Shown here: positions 12,058-23,334 of the stretch, piece after piece | Layout of the letters: every line of letters starts with the position of its first letter | Position numbering within the stretch: position 1 is the first letter of the stretch | Assembly (NCBI GenBank): GCA_022376925.1 | Contig: JAIOJX010000032.1 | Coordinates: forward strand, 202,860,939-202,924,938 | Source of the DNA: Tragulus kanchil | Lineage: Eukaryota; Chordata; Mammalia; Artiodactyla; Tragulidae | DNA: 64,000 bases | Direction of reading: 5' to 3' | Notes under the pieces: model-generated | What the model was told of the DNA's origin: nothing | Seen by the model: the letters and a program-made list of their open reading frames with translations, nothing else | Database searches by the model: none | Translations under genes and position numbers: made by a program

Positions 12058-12848
12058 ACTAATTAATTATAAATAAATAAAAGAATTTGGAACATGACAA
12101 ATCCAATAAAAGAACGAAATAGTAAAATGTCATTTTAGTTAGCTTAAATATCAAAAGCCACATAGGGCTAGTGGCTTCCATATTGAACTGTGCAGAATTC
12201 TAGACGTTTCTCTCCTGCCCCTGCTGTCCCAGTCCTCCTTAGTTTGAAGCTGCCGACCAGGAGTTCTTCCTCTGCGTGGGGTTCTGTCCTGAACGGGAAC
12301 CCTTATTTGAGAGTTTTGACTGTTCTTAGGTGTAGATGCTTCTGGGTGCCCTCACCTGCAGTTCTAGGGCCTGCCAAGGCTTCTCCCGGCAACACGGCTC
12401 TTTCCACCGGGGCCTGTCGGGCTTTCAGGGCAGCACCTGCTGGGCCGTGAAGGGTCTCTAGCGGCCTCAGCCATCAGGAGGAAGCTGATCCTGCTTAGCC
12501 TCTCTCTGGCACAGCTGCAGATACCACATGGGCCTTCTTGCTTCTGGGGTTTCATCTCGACCCACTCCTATTTGGGGGTTCATGGGATGTCTCCTCATCA
12601 TTTTTGTTTGTGGATGTTGCCTATGGATTTTTCGTTTTTCCATCCTGGTCCCTCCATCTATTTCCCTGGAGCAGTTCATGGAAATTCAAAGCTAGGCTGA
12701 CACTGGAGCCATCATTCTATGTTTATTTTGAAGACCTTGCTTGTGTGTGTATCTCAGGAATACAACCGTTCTTGTGAAATGTCTAGTGCTTCAGTCTTGG
12801 CAAGAAAAGCTCCATGGACAGGCTTACCTCACTTATTACTCTTGGTAC
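12058..12848. other. Non-coding DNA, no gene recognised
   Basis: An AT-rich start (12058-12180) is followed by mixed-composition sequence. No repeat family, splice pattern or domain was recognised. Confidence 0.45.
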
Positions 12849-13075
12849 GCAGATTTTTTTTTTTTTTTTAAACTGAAGGTTTGGGTAGCCCTGGGTCAGT
12901 AACTTTATCTGCACCATTTTTCCAACATTATTTGCTCACATCATGTCTCTGTGTCACATTTTGGTGCTTTGCACCCTATTTCAAACTATTGTCTTATTAT
13001 TATGCTGATCTGGGGACCAGTGATCTGAAGACTAGATGATAGCCAACATTTTTTAGCAATAAAATATTTTTTAAA
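12849..13075. mobile_element. Tigger1-derived remnant
   Basis: It holds Tigger-like pieces: 'tccaacattatttgctcaca', 'tcaaactattgtcttattat', and 'tttttagcaataaaatattt' at the right end. It is the same internal-deletion family as at 5701-6152, but more diverged. Confidence 0.6.
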
Positions 13076-13077
13076 AT

Positions 13078-13430
13078 TTTTATTTATTTTATTTATTATT
13101 TTTGGCTATTCTGGGTTTTCACCACTGCCACAGGCTCTTCTCTAGTTGCAGGGAGTGAGGGCTACTCTCTAGTTGAGGTGAGCAGGCTTCTTGTTGCAGT
13201 GACGTCTCTTGCTGTGGAGCTCGGGCTCTAGGGCACACGGGCTTCAATGGTTGCAACACATGGGCTCCACAGTTGCAGCTCTGAGGCTCGAGAGTAGAGA
13301 CTCCATAGCTGAGGCTCACAGACTTAGTTGCTCCACGGCATGTGGGATCTTCCCGGATCAGAGATCCAACCCGTGTCTCTTGCATTGGCAGGCAAACTCT
13401 CTACCACTGAGCTCCCAGAGCCATTCTTTG
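13078..13430 (-). mobile_element. tRNA-Glu-derived SINE (CHR-2-like), full length
   Basis: Antisense copy. The A-rich tail shows as TTTATTTATTTTATTTATTA at the left. The tRNA-like head is at the right, with GATCAGAGATCCAACCCGTG as the B-box region and CTACCACTGAGCTCCCAGAG as the terminus. Tail and head are both retained. Confidence 0.85.
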
Positions 13431-14570
13431 AGACCCAAGCAAGTTCCACCACCTCTGAGGTACCCCTGTCCCTTTTCTGGTGCCCAGCCTTGTTAATTCC
13501 TGGTCCCCTCTCCTGGCCCCTCCTGTCCTTGTGTCTGTTGTTCTGTCTTTGCCGCTTTTTTTGGTTCTCCTTCTCTCTTTCTTCCAAGCAGCATCCTTAA
13601 TTCTTTCTTTAAAGTAAAAAAATCAGTTTTTCACCAGGGCTTAGGTTTTACATACTCATTGTGCCACTCTCCTCCTTTCCCACCTCCCTCCCCACTTCAT
13701 CCCTCCTCTCATTCTCCCTAATCCTGCAGATGATGCCTTCCCCAGCCCGCCCCCTGCACCCCCGCCCCCCGCCTGGCACACAGCCACCCCCTGAGCTCAC
13801 CCGGGAGCCCGCCAAAGTCAAGGCCATAAACACAATGGGGTTGGCATGGCCCCTTCCCCAGGGCTGGCCCTGTAGTCACTCACTATCGCTTGAACGCCCA
13901 GCGTCCCCAGCTCCCTTCACGGTGCTCAGGAGGAGAGAGCTCAGAGTGAAGGGCACTTTGATGTTCTTCTGAGGGCCTTTGCCTTCCTTGTTTCTGCTGC
14001 AGTCTCTCCTATCTGCTCCTTGAAAGAGTCTTTGGCCCAAGTGGGTCTCTTTCCCTCTCTCAGCAAACACTTATTAATTAATAAGAACAACCAGTAGTAC
14101 CAATAAATAACTTGCAAGGGGTGGAGCTAGCATTTGGGGAATGGAGGCTGTACATTCTGTGCTGAGTGGGCTGGGACCCCAGAGCTGGGTCTCCTGTCTC
14201 CCCTCTGCAACTCCTCTGATCCCGAGGCTATGACTTGTTGGTGAAAGTTACTTGCTCTGCTACCAAACAAATCTACATAGCTTGTGTCATTTATCCTCAG
14301 AGCAACCCTGCTTCACTGATGAGGCAGGGCCCAAGTGCAAACGGCAGTGAGAGCCATGCTCCAGCATGAGGCCGCCCTGATGTGTGTAGACAGTCTGCTT
14401 GTTTTGACTGGATCAAGGAGGAGCGAGGTGGCCATGAGACCTGCCCAGTCCTGGGCTGCCCTGCAAAGCTACATGAACTTGTGTGACGACATCCCAGCAT
14501 GGCTGCCCAAAGCCGATCCAAAGCCCCCTCTGTTTTATCTGCCTCACTCCAAACGGGATGTAGAGTCACA
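13431..14570. other. Unique GC-rich DNA, no gene recognised
   Basis: The segment 13730-13900 is C-rich. The stretch around 13815-13840 (caaagtcaaggccataaaca) looks constrained. No open frame here resembles a known protein. Confidence 0.4.
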
Positions 14571-14631
14571 TCTATATCTGTATCTGTATCTATATCTATA
14601 TCTATATCTGTATCTATATCTATATCTATAC
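14571..14631. repeat. (TATCTR)n hexanucleotide microsatellite
   Basis: Ten hexamer units alternate TATCTA and TATCTG. The Leu-Tyr and Ile-Asp repeats predicted from either strand come from this run. Confidence 0.95.
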
Positions 14632-14698
14632 ATTTAATATGGAATTGGCTCACCAATTGCAATTGGTGGTGAGGGCAGGCAAGTTTTGAAATATACGA

Positions 14699-14800
14699 CT
14701 TCCTTGGTGGTCCAGTGGTTAAGACCCTGCACTCCCAGTTCAAGGGGCACAGGTTCAAGCCCTGGTCAGGGAACAAAGACTCCACATGCCATGCAGGCTG
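14699..14800 (+). mobile_element. Truncated tRNA-Glu-derived SINE
   Basis: Head CTTCCTTGGTGGTCCAGTGG and B-box-like GGTTCAAGCCC near 14754 are present. It ends in a G-rich run (about 14800-14822) where the usual body should follow. Confidence 0.75.
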
Positions 14801-15389
14801 GTCCCCGGGTGGGGGTGGGGGCGGACGGGAAACAGACAAATGAAATGTATACAGCAGGCTAGCAGGTTAAAAATTCAGAGAAGAGTGGATGTTACGGTCT
14901 TGAGTCAAAAATCCGCAGGCTGGAAACCCAAGCAGGATTCTGTGTTGTAGACTTGAGGGAGTATTGCTTCTTTGGGGGGAATATCTCACTCTTTTCTCGT
15001 AAGGTCTTCAACTGATTGGACAAGGCCCACCCACACTATGAAGAGTGAATTGCTCACTCAAAGTCTACTGATTTAAATGTTAATTACACCCAAAAAATAT
15101 TTTCACAGCAATATCTACACTGGTGTTTGACCGAAGAAGTGGTCTGGCCAAGCTGACACAGAATTAACCATCACATGGACGACATAGTTCCTTAAACTGT
15201 GGAAGAGAGGGGCAGAGGAATCAGAGGGATTCCACATGAGAAAGCCTTGACTGGTTATCACTGGCTTTGAAGTGGAAGAGGGCCATGAGCTTCTCTAAGG
15301 AATGCGCCAAGAACTGCCGTCCCTCTAGAACCTGGAAAAGTCAAGAAAATGGGTTCTCCTCTAGAATGTGGTCTTACTAACATTCTTCT

Positions 15390-15845
15390 TTTAAATTTGA
15401 CTGTGCTAGGTCTTAGTTGTGGCACGTGTGTCCAGAGCATGCAGGCTCAGTAGTTGTAGCACATAGGTTTAGTTGCTCCATAGCATGTGGGATCTTAGTT
15501 CCCTCACCAAGGATCGAACTCATATCCCCTGCCTTGGTAGGTAGATCCTATTTTTTAAAAAAAACCTTTTATTTTGTATTGGAGTATAGCCAATTAACAA
15601 TGTTGTGATAGTTTCAGGGGAACAGGGAAGAGACTCACCCATATTCTCTCCCAAACTCCCCTCCCATCCAGGCTGCCACATGATATTGAACAGAATTCCT
15701 CGGTGCTATAGAGTAGAACCTTGTTTGTTATTCAGTTTCAGTATAGCAGTGTGTACATGTTGATTCCAAACTCCTTAACAATTCCTTCCCTTCAGGAACC
15801 ATAAGTTCATGGAGTCTTATCTACTGGACCACTAGGGAAGTCCCC
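15390..15845 (-). mobile_element. tRNA-Glu-derived SINE interrupted by L1 (copy at 16529-16984)
   Basis: Antisense SINE. The body runs 15390-15545 up to CCTTGGTAGGTAGAT, and the terminus resumes at about 15812 with CTACTGGACCACTAGGGAAG. The break falls inside the tRNA-like head. Second copy through duplication 3. Confidence 0.8.
15550..15811 (-). mobile_element. L1 3'UTR fragment nested in SINE (copy at 16689-16950)
   Basis: Antisense ruminant L1 3'UTR: TATTGGAGTATAGCCAATTA, then AGAGTAGAACCTTGTTTGTT. It interrupts the surrounding SINE head. No clear target-site duplication was found. Confidence 0.75.
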
Positions 15846-17514
15846 CTTGCTGACACCTTGATTTTAGCCTGGTAAGCCTGTTTGGGTCTTCTGAGCTCCA
15901 GAACTGTGAGATGACGAACATGTGTTGTTTTAAACCACTAAGCTTGTGCTGGTTTGTTGTAGCAATAATAGGAAAGAAGTACAGCCACTATTATTAGGTC
16001 CTTGCAGCCAGAAGCACACCTGACACACACTTAGGAAAGTCCCTTTACCCCTTCAGACTTTCAGTTCATCTCGCAATGGTGGGAGGGGAGGGGTACTGCA
16101 GACAAGAGTGATCTGGGCTTTTGCAGCCCTGCCCATCATGGGCTTAAAGCCTACACCTCCCAGAGGTGGCCCATCACTCCCTGCCAAGTTCCTCCTGTGC
16201 AGGATTGTACTATGGGCACTCCAGGACATTGGCCCTGTCTGCTGGCTACTGCCTTAGAGGCTTCTTGGCCACATGCTAAGCTCTTCAAGGGAAGGAGTCT
16301 GTCTTTTCCTTATTTCTACCCACAGCACCCACTGCATGAAGGAGTTTTGCTAGCATTCTTCTATTACCAGCTATGTGGCCTTAGACAATTAACTTCTCAG
16401 GGTGTTTGTCTATAATAAGAAAATTGAGCTTCTCTAAGGAATGCGCCAAGAACTGCCGTCCCTCTAGAACCTGGAAAAGTCAAGAAAATGGGTTCTCCTC
16501 TAGAATGTGGTCTTACTAACATTCTTCTTTTAAATTTGACTGTGCTAGGTCTTAGTTGTGGCACGTGTGTCCAGAGCATGCAGGCTCAGTAGTTGTAGCA
16601 CATAGGTTTAGTTGCTCCATAGCATGTGGGATCTTAGTTCCCTCACCAAGGATCGAACTCATATCCCCTGCCTTGGTAGGTAGATCCTATTTTTTAAAAA
16701 AAACCTTTTATTTTGTATTGGAGTATAGCCAATTAACAATGTTGTGATAGTTTCAGGGGAACAGGGAAGAGACTCACCCATATTCTCTCCCAAACTCCCC
16801 TCCCATCCAGGCTGCCACATGATATTGAACAGAATTCCTCGGTGCTATAGAGTAGAACCTTGTTTGTTATTCAGTTTCAGTATAGCAGTGTGTACATGTT
16901 GATTCCAAACTCCTTAACAATTCCTTCCCTTCAGGAACCATAAGTTCATGGAGTCTTATCTACTGGACCACTAGGGAAGTCCCCCTTGCTGACACCTTGA
17001 TTTTAGCCTGGTAAGCCTGTTTGGGTCTTCTGAGCTCCAGAACTGTGAGATGACGAACATGTGTTGTTTTAAACCACTAAGCTTGTGCTGGTTTGTTGTA
17101 GCAATAATAGGAAAGAAGTACAGCCACTATTATTAGGTCCTTGCAGCCAGAAGCACACCTGACACACACTTAGGAAAGTCCCTTTACCCCTTCAGACTTT
17201 CAGTTCATCTCGCAATGGTGGGAGGGGAGGGGTACTGCAGACAAGAGTGATCTGGGCTTTTTGCAGCCCTGCCCATCATGGGCTTAAAGCCTACACCTCC
17301 CAGAGGTGGCCCATCACTCCCCTGCCAAGTTCCTCCTGTGCAGGATTGTACTATGGGCACTCCAGGACATTGGCCCTGTCTGCTGGCTACTGCCTTAGAG
17401 GCTTCTTGGCCACATGCTAAGCTCTTCAAGGGAAGGAGTCTGTCTTTTCCTTATTTCTACCCACAGCACCCACTGCATGAAGGAGTTTTGCTAGCATTCT
17501 TCTATTACCAGCTA

Positions 17515-17690
17515 TGTGGCCTTAGACAATTAACTTCTCTGAGCCTCAGGGTGTTTGTCTATAATAAGCAGATAATAAAATGCTTACTTTATTGGCTTAT
17601 TTTAAGAATAAATAAGATAGTGACCATTATGCATTTAGCATGGGATCTGACCTGTAGCACATACTCGGTAGATGTGAGCTGTCATTGGTA
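17515..17690 (-). mobile_element. MIR SINE
   Basis: Antisense MIR pattern: TGTGGCCTTAGACAATTAAC, then TCTCTGAGCCTCAGGGTGTT, then 'aataagatagtgacc'. The left part is also present at the end of copy A of duplication 3. Confidence 0.75.
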
Positions 17691-17696
17691 GTGTTA

Positions 17697-17835
17697 TTAT
17701 TGTTGTCAAGTCGCTAAGTTGTATCCAGCTCTTGGTGAGCCCATGGATTGCAGCATGCCAGGCTTTCTTGTCCCTCATTATCTCCTGCTCAAGTTGACGT
17801 CCATTGAGTTGGTGATGCTATCCAATCATCTGACT
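17697..17835 (-). mobile_element. BovB 3'-terminal fragment
   Basis: Antisense BovB terminus beginning TTATTGTTGTCAAGTCGCTA and containing CCCATGGATTGCAGCATGCC. Truncated after about 140 bp. Confidence 0.85.
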
Positions 17836-17844
17836 ACTTACCAG

Positions 17845-18160
17845 AATAAATATATCAGCCAGATATTATTACTCTGACCATTTTGCTCTTGAGGAAACTG
17901 ACCTTCAAAGAGGTCAACGAACCTGCTTGAGAGGGCATGAGAGCTTGGGATGGCATAGTTAGAGCTCAAATTGGTCTGGTTAAATCAAAGGGAAGTAATA
18001 CAGGTGAGATCCCACAGCCTGGGACCATGCCTGGACATCCCAGGTTCTCATTAAATGTTCACTGCTATTATTTCTACTAGCCTGACTTATATCTGTTTAT
18101 TTCATTAACATTTATTGAGTGCCACCTGGGGATGTGGCAAGTACCGTAGTAAGCAGGAAG
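17845..18160 (+). mobile_element. MIR and L2-like fragments
   Basis: The stretch 17845-17985 keeps MIR features (ttgaggaaactgaccttcaa, then 'gcatagttagagctcaaat'). The stretch 18095-18160 keeps an L2/MIR-like 'taacatttattgagtgccac'. Both are diverged and non-coding. Confidence 0.5.
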
Positions 18161-18970
18161 GGTAGAGTTTATTGTCATTCTGTGCTCAAGGCCCTCTCCT
18201 ACATCTTGCTGTTTCTATGAATGCATTGCAGTGATGCAGCCTGTCCACAGGGGCAAGGATGGGGTGCAGCAGGTCAGAGAGCAGGGCTCCCACACTCTCT
18301 TCCTTCCATTGTAACCTATTGAGGCTACTTCTCATTCCTTGAGATGGACTTTGCTTATCTCACCTCTGGGCCCTGTCTACTGTCTCTTCCTCAGCCCCTG
18401 TGGGAGGCAGTCTTCTTCTCCCCTCTCTCCTTGCTGTCTTTGGAAATTCCATTCATCCTGAAAAGCCCAAGTCACCTCCTGCTCTGACCACAAAGGCTTC
18501 CTGAACCACCCTACCCATCTTCCTTTGAACAACTCAGGCTGCTGTATCCACAGGTGATGGTCTAAATATTTGATAATCAGCAGGATGTGGGCGCTGGAGG
18601 ATTGGGATGTGTCCCAGCTGTAAGTAACCAGAAGGCTCTAAGGCACCCCAACTGAACAGCAACCCTTGGAGGGCAGTCAACAGACACCTGGCATTGGCTG
18701 ACTTGAATGGCAAGTATTTCTAACATTTTTCATCTTTTTGCTTTTTACTATGACTAAATTGTAAACATGTTTGAATTCCTCACAGCACTTAGCCTAATGC
18801 CTTTATCATGTGTATCTATTAGGAACACTTTCAGACGCAAATAATAGAAAAAAAAGATTATTGTGTTTTCAACAAATAGAGGGTTACTTTTCTTTCCCAG
18901 AACAAGGAGCCTGAGAGCAGATGACTCTGGGGATGGTTCAGCGGCTCAATAGAATCAGAACCAGCATCTC
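18161..18970. other. Unique DNA, no gene recognised
   Basis: There is no recognisable repeat before the L1 insertion at 18990. A pyrimidine-rich stretch lies at 18360-18480. No gene evidence. Confidence 0.45.
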
Positions 18971-18989
18971 TGCATGTCTCTTGGCTTTT

Positions 18990-19290
18990 TTTTTTTTTTT
19001 AATATTTTTTCTTGTGGTAAAAGTCATACAATATAAAACCTATTATTTTTGCCATATTTAACTGTACAGTTCAGTGACACTAAGTACATTCACATTGGTG
19101 TGCAACTCCCGATATCATTCATTTCTCTAATTTTTCATCTACCTAAACTGAAATCTTGTCCCCACCGACTCCCTCTCCCCCTCCCCACCCCCCACCCCCA
19201 GTCGCTGGTATCCATCATTGTACTTTCTGATTCCATGACTTTGACTTATTCTAGGGAAGTGAAATCAAACAGTATTTGTCTGCACCCAAC
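18990..19290 (-). mobile_element. 5'-truncated L1 insertion with 19-bp target-site duplication
   Basis: The sequence TGCATGTCTCTTGGCTTTT occurs at 18971-18989 and again at 19291-19309, exactly flanking the insert. A poly-T run at the left (the A-tail on the minus strand) precedes antisense L1 3' sequence (CTTGTGGTAAAAGTCATACA). The insert is about 300 bp with no ORF. Confidence 0.92.
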
Positions 19291-19562
19291 TGCATGTCTC
19301 TTGGCTTTTCCCTCGTGTTCAGAAAACAGCTGCCTCGGCTCCAAACAGAAGACGCCTGAGATAGCCGTCCTTTCCATCTCACTCCTCTCCAACTTTATTG
19401 GCCACAGAGTGTCACATGACCATCCTTAGCTGCAAAGGAGCCTGTGAATCGAAGAATCTAGTGTTTCCTTTTTTAAGCCCGAGGTGGAGACGGACTAGGA
19501 CTGAGGGGCTGGGGTGGATGTTGCATTAGACAGTGAGCCAAGAGTGTCCACTGCGCCCCACC

Positions 19563-19588
19563 TCGATGAATGAATGAATGAATGAATG
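19563..19588. repeat. (GAAT)n short tandem repeat
   Basis: About five to six GAAT units precede a GCATC end. Confidence 0.9.
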
Positions 19589-19867
19589 CATCTAAGAGGG
19601 TTTTCACCTGGAGGAGTCTGTGCTGGGAAGGACCCCAGAGATCTTGTTTTCAGAGCCCTGTGTGGTCACTACCTCATCACAGGTTATGCTTGATGAGACC
19701 TTGCTCCCAACTCTCCCTCAGGTCCATCTTTCCTCCCTCCTTCGCCAAGCCCCCCTGGCAGGCTCCCCTCGACTGTGAAACCCCAAGCCGCTCTCCACAG
19801 CCATAGAAGAGGCAGGCAGGGGTCCATCCCGTCTGCTGGTCCCTGCCCCCACCCTGTCCATACAAGA

Positions 19868-20015
19868 TTGATAATGAAACCAATACCTTTCACCGGCGTA
19901 ATTTTCATATTTAATGAGCGTGACTCAAAAACTATTACATTAATTAGTCAAATCCCACAAACCGTTAATGGTGCACGCGGTAATTAATATCGTATTCAAT
20001 TAAAAAATGGTCTGT
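19868..20015. promoter_or_regulatory. Candidate enhancer-like element rich in homeodomain cores
   Basis: About ten TAAT/ATTA cores lie within roughly 135 bp (for example near 19899, 19911, 19940, 19965, 19981, 19999). They include TTAATTAG and GTAATTAAT, which are typical paired-homeodomain sites. CpG-containing words (ACCGGCG, GCACGCGG, ATCGTA) survive inside this AT-rich stretch, which is unusual for neutral mammalian DNA and suggests constraint. No repeat matches. Function is inferred. Confidence 0.5.
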
Positions 20016-20329
20016 TTGGGGGGCTTCTCCCAGGTTAGGGGTGTGGGGAGCTAGGAGTGTTTGCTGATGGTCTGGCAGAAGCCCCGTGGTTGCCTGCCAC
20101 TGCTCTTTTTCCTTTTCCTTTTCCCAGCGCTTTGTGGAGGGAGACGGTGCCACGAGGACCTAGTCTTCCCAGCATTGCTACTGGGCCAGCGACTGGCTTC
20201 CCCTCTGCTTGGCTGCTCTTCCCCTCACCCCTTCCCCCTCTGCCAAGCCGACAGCCTACTTGCTGTGATTTATGGGAGGGCCTGGCACAGGGCTCACAGA
20301 CTGGAAAATTTCCAGTTTACACAAGAATT

Positions 20330-20410
20330 CCCTGAAAAATGAGCTTGCTTAATTTATTTCTTTCATTAACGAGTTTGAACTGTGAGATAATCTTTCTGAG
20401 CACCCCCCGT
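20330..20410. promoter_or_regulatory. Candidate conserved non-coding element
   Basis: AT-rich block with GCTTAATTTATTTC, TTCATTAACGAG and GTGAGATAATC in otherwise GC-rich surroundings. It is close to the TAAT cluster at 19868-20015. Inference from composition only. Confidence 0.35.
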
Positions 20411-21160
20411 GCGCCCACCCTGCATTGTTCGCACATGACAAACTCGCCCTCGCCAGCCTCCCTCCCATCCAGACAGGGCCCAGGAGGGCAGGGCGGGGGG
20501 TCTCGGCCTTTGGTGTGTCTGCTGAGACTAGGGGCCTGTAACCAGCTGGGAATCCCCTTGTCTCCCACTCTATTAATGCCTCCTAGGATTGAAGCTGGGG
20601 CTAAGTCAGTAAGACCCCTTGGCCTTGTGTTGGCTCAATGCACCTACAGAGGGCACGGCACCCTGGCTAGGTGCTTCTCAACCAGAAACTTAAGACCGAA
20701 GTGTGGAGATAGGATGTATATACAGGCCCCAACTGGAGGGCAAGGCCTGAGACCAGGCCCACCACTCATGAGTGTGGGAGCCGTGACCTGTGGCTTTCCC
20801 ACTTCTCTTCCTCCAGGACACCCTGGCCTGCACCCAGGCTTTCGCCCTCTGCTACATAGCTGTCTCTTGACCATCCATCCGGCCTGAGGTAAAGCACATT
20901 GGAGGCTTGGCCCACTTCCCACAGGTGGATCCAGAAAAGAGGCCCACCTAGACTTTGGAAACCATTGAGGGCCAAGTGGACAGGGGCTCCACAGACTACA
21001 TCTATAAAGGGGCACAGGTGTGACTCCTGACTCCTTGTCCCATGAGGAGGAGCACAGCTAGAGAAGAGTGACTGTAGGCAGACAGGGACCCCATTGCCGG
21101 GGTGTTCAGGCAAATCTCGTGAGATTATGTTGGAAACTCAATTGAAAACCACAGGAAGGG
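20411..21160. other. Unique GC-rich DNA, no gene recognised
   Basis: A 182-codon open frame (20339-20887 plus) is the longest non-repeat frame in the window. It is Pro/Gly/Ser-rich and low in information, overlaps minus-strand frames of similar size, and resembles no known protein. I treat it as chance in GC-rich DNA. Confidence 0.5.
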
Positions 21161-21165
21161 GGACT

Positions 21166-21290
21166 TCCTTGGTGGTCCAGAGGTTAGGACACTGGCTTCT
21201 ACTGCAGGTTCAGTCCCTGGTCTGGGAATTAAGATCCTACATGGTGGATGGTGTGGCCAAAAAACAAACAGCAACAAAAAACCAGTCAAG
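21166..21290 (+). mobile_element. Truncated tRNA-Glu-derived SINE (part repeated at 22296-22375)
   Basis: Head CTTCCTTGGTGGTCCAGAGG, B-box-like GGTTCAGTCCC near 21208, and an A-rich tail at about 21258-21298. The first copy of duplication 4 starts inside it at 21212. Confidence 0.8.
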
Positions 21291-23334
21291 TAAAAAAAAC
21301 CCTAGAGAAAGATAGGGTGTAGCCAGGAGGAGGCAGCATAGTCAGTGGGTAGGGAACTTGGGGTTTGGTGCAGGACTGCCTGGTTGGAATCCTGACTCTA
21401 CCACCTTCGGGCTGTGCAACTATGGACAAGTTATTTAACCTCTCTGGTCTAAGTGTCTTGGTTTTAGGATGGGGGTGAAAATTGTTTCCTTTAGGACTTG
21501 TGAGAGTCAGATAAGCTAGCACTCTCTGATACATAATAGGGAAGTGAGTATTATTATACTAATGGCAGCATTATTAGGAGACTTGATTTGAGTGCTTTGG
21601 AAACATCCAGCCTGGTAGTGGAAAAGACAAACTCTGGAGGTACCCACCACTACTGCTTACTTGCTATGGGATCACATGACCCTCGTGTGCCTTTGTTTCC
21701 TTATTTACAAAACAGTGATTCTAAAAACCACCTCATAGAACATTGTGTAAATTAAGTGGAATAACACATGTTACAGGTTTAGCACATGATAAGCAAAATC
21801 AGTTACTATTACCTATTGTCTATGGTTGTTTTTCAGTCACTAAGTTCTCTTTGACTCTGCAACCCCATGAACTATAGCACACCAGGCTCCCCTGTATTTC
21901 ACTATCTCCTGGAGTTTGCTCAGATTCATGTCCATTTAATCAGTGATGCTATCCAACCATTTTATCTTCTGTTGCACCCTTTTCCTATTTGCTTTCAATC
22001 TTTCCCAGCATCAGGGTCTTTTCCAGTGACTCAGCTCTTCCCATCAGGTGGCCAAAGGATTGGAGCTTCAGCTTCAGCATCAGTCCTTCCAATAAATATT
22101 CAGGGTTGAGTTCCTTTAGGATTGACTGGTTTGATCTCCTTGCAGTCCAAGGGACTCTCGAGAGTCTACTCTAGCACTGCAGTTGGAAAGCATCAATTCT
22201 TCAGCACTCAGCCTTCTTTATGGTCCAACTCTCACATCCCTACATGATTAAAATATTTTGGTCCAACTCATTTCATAGCAAGAACTCCTGGTTTTAGTCC
22301 CTGGTCTGGGAATTAAGATCCTACATGGTGGATGGTGTGGCCAAAAAACAAACAGCAACAAAAAACCAGTCAAGTAAAAAAAACCCTAGAGAAAGATAGG
22401 GTGTAGCCAGGAGGAGGCAGCATAGTCAGTGGGTAGGGAACTTGGGGTTTGGTGCAGGACTGCCTGGTTGGAATCCTGACTCTACCACCTTCGGGCTGTG
22501 CAACTATGGACAAGTTATTTAACCTCTCTGGTCTAAGTGTCTTGGTTTTAGGATGGGGGTGAAAATTGTTTCCTTTAGGACTTGTGAGAGTCAGATAAGC
22601 TAGCACTCTCTGATACATAATAGGGAAGTGAGTATTATTATACTAATGGCAGCATTATTAGGAGACTTGATTTGAGTGCTTTGGAAACATCCAGCCTGGT
22701 AGTGGAAAAGACAAACTCTGGAGGTACCCACCACTACTGCTTACTTGCTATGGGATCACATGACCCTCGTGTGCCTTTGTTTCCTTATTTACAAAACAGT
22801 GATTCTAAAAACCACCTCATAGAACATTGTGTAAATTAAGTGGAATAACACATGTTACAGGTTTAGCACATGATAAGCAAAATCAGTTACTATTACCTAT
22901 TGTCTATGGTTGTTTTTCAGTCACTAAGTTCTCTTTGACTCTGCAACCCCATGAACTATAGCACACCAGGCTCCCCTGTATTTCACTATCTCCTGGAGTT
23001 TGCTCAGATTCATGTCCATTTAATCAGTGATGCTATCCAACCATTTTATCTTCTGTTGCACCCTTTTCCTATTTGCTTTCAATCTTTCCCAGCATCAGGG
23101 TCTTTTCCAGTGACTCAGCTCTTCCCATCAGGTGGCCAAAGGATTGGAGCTTCAGCTTCAGCATCAGTCCTTCCAATAAATATTCAGGGTTGAGTTCCTT
23201 TAGGATTGACTGGTTTGATCTCCTTGCAGTCCAAGGGACTCTCGAGAGTCTACTCTAGCACTGCAGTTGGAAAGCATCAATTCTTCAGCACTCAGCCTTC
23301 TTTATGGTCCAACTCTCACATCCCTACATGATTA
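21212..23334. repeat. Tandem duplication 4 (offset 1084 bp)
   Basis: Copy A is 21212-22250 and copy B is 22296-23334. A 45-bp spacer (22251-22295) between them matches neither flank. Copy A cuts a BovB element at 22250, while copy B runs uninterrupted into the rest of that BovB at 23335. Copy B is therefore the one continuous with true sequence on the right. Confidence 0.93.
21375..21815 (-). mobile_element. Two MIR fragments (copies at 22459-22899)
   Basis: The part 21375-21560 shows GAATCCTGACTCTACCACCT, then CAAGTTATTTAACCTCTCTG. The part 21640-21815 shows TACTTGCTATGGGATCACAT, then 'cctcatagaacattgtgtaaat'-type MIR features. Both are antisense and ancient. Confidence 0.65.

Larger units (their letters stand above)
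15310..15990 (+). mobile_element. Ancient MaLR-type LTR, split by SINE and L1 (copy +1139)
   Basis: The left part (about 15310-15385) reads CCCTCTAGAACCTGGAAAAG. The right part (15846-15990) reads GCTGACACCTTGATTTTAGC then CTCCAGAACTGTGAGATGA. These are adjacent pieces of a common mammalian MaLR-like LTR consensus. The gap between them is filled by a SINE that itself carries an L1 piece. No coding capacity. Confidence 0.65.
15286..17568. repeat. Tandem duplication 3 (offset 1139 bp)
   Basis: Copy A is 15286-16419 and copy B is 16425-17568, with a 5-base spacer between them. Near its end, copy A lacks several bases that copy B has (TGAGCCT type deletion near 16399), and two homopolymers are one base shorter in A. 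Copy B runs smoothly into the following MIR. Probably an assembly duplicate. Confidence 0.93.

Noticed and set aside
14297..14839. 180-codon minus-strand frame with Ile-Asp repeats
   Set aside because: It is translation of the (TATCTR)n microsatellite and an adjacent SINE.
20339..20887. 182-codon open frame as a gene
   Set aside because: Low-information Pro/Gly/Ser-rich sequence in GC-rich DNA, with overlapping antisense frames and no recognisable domain.
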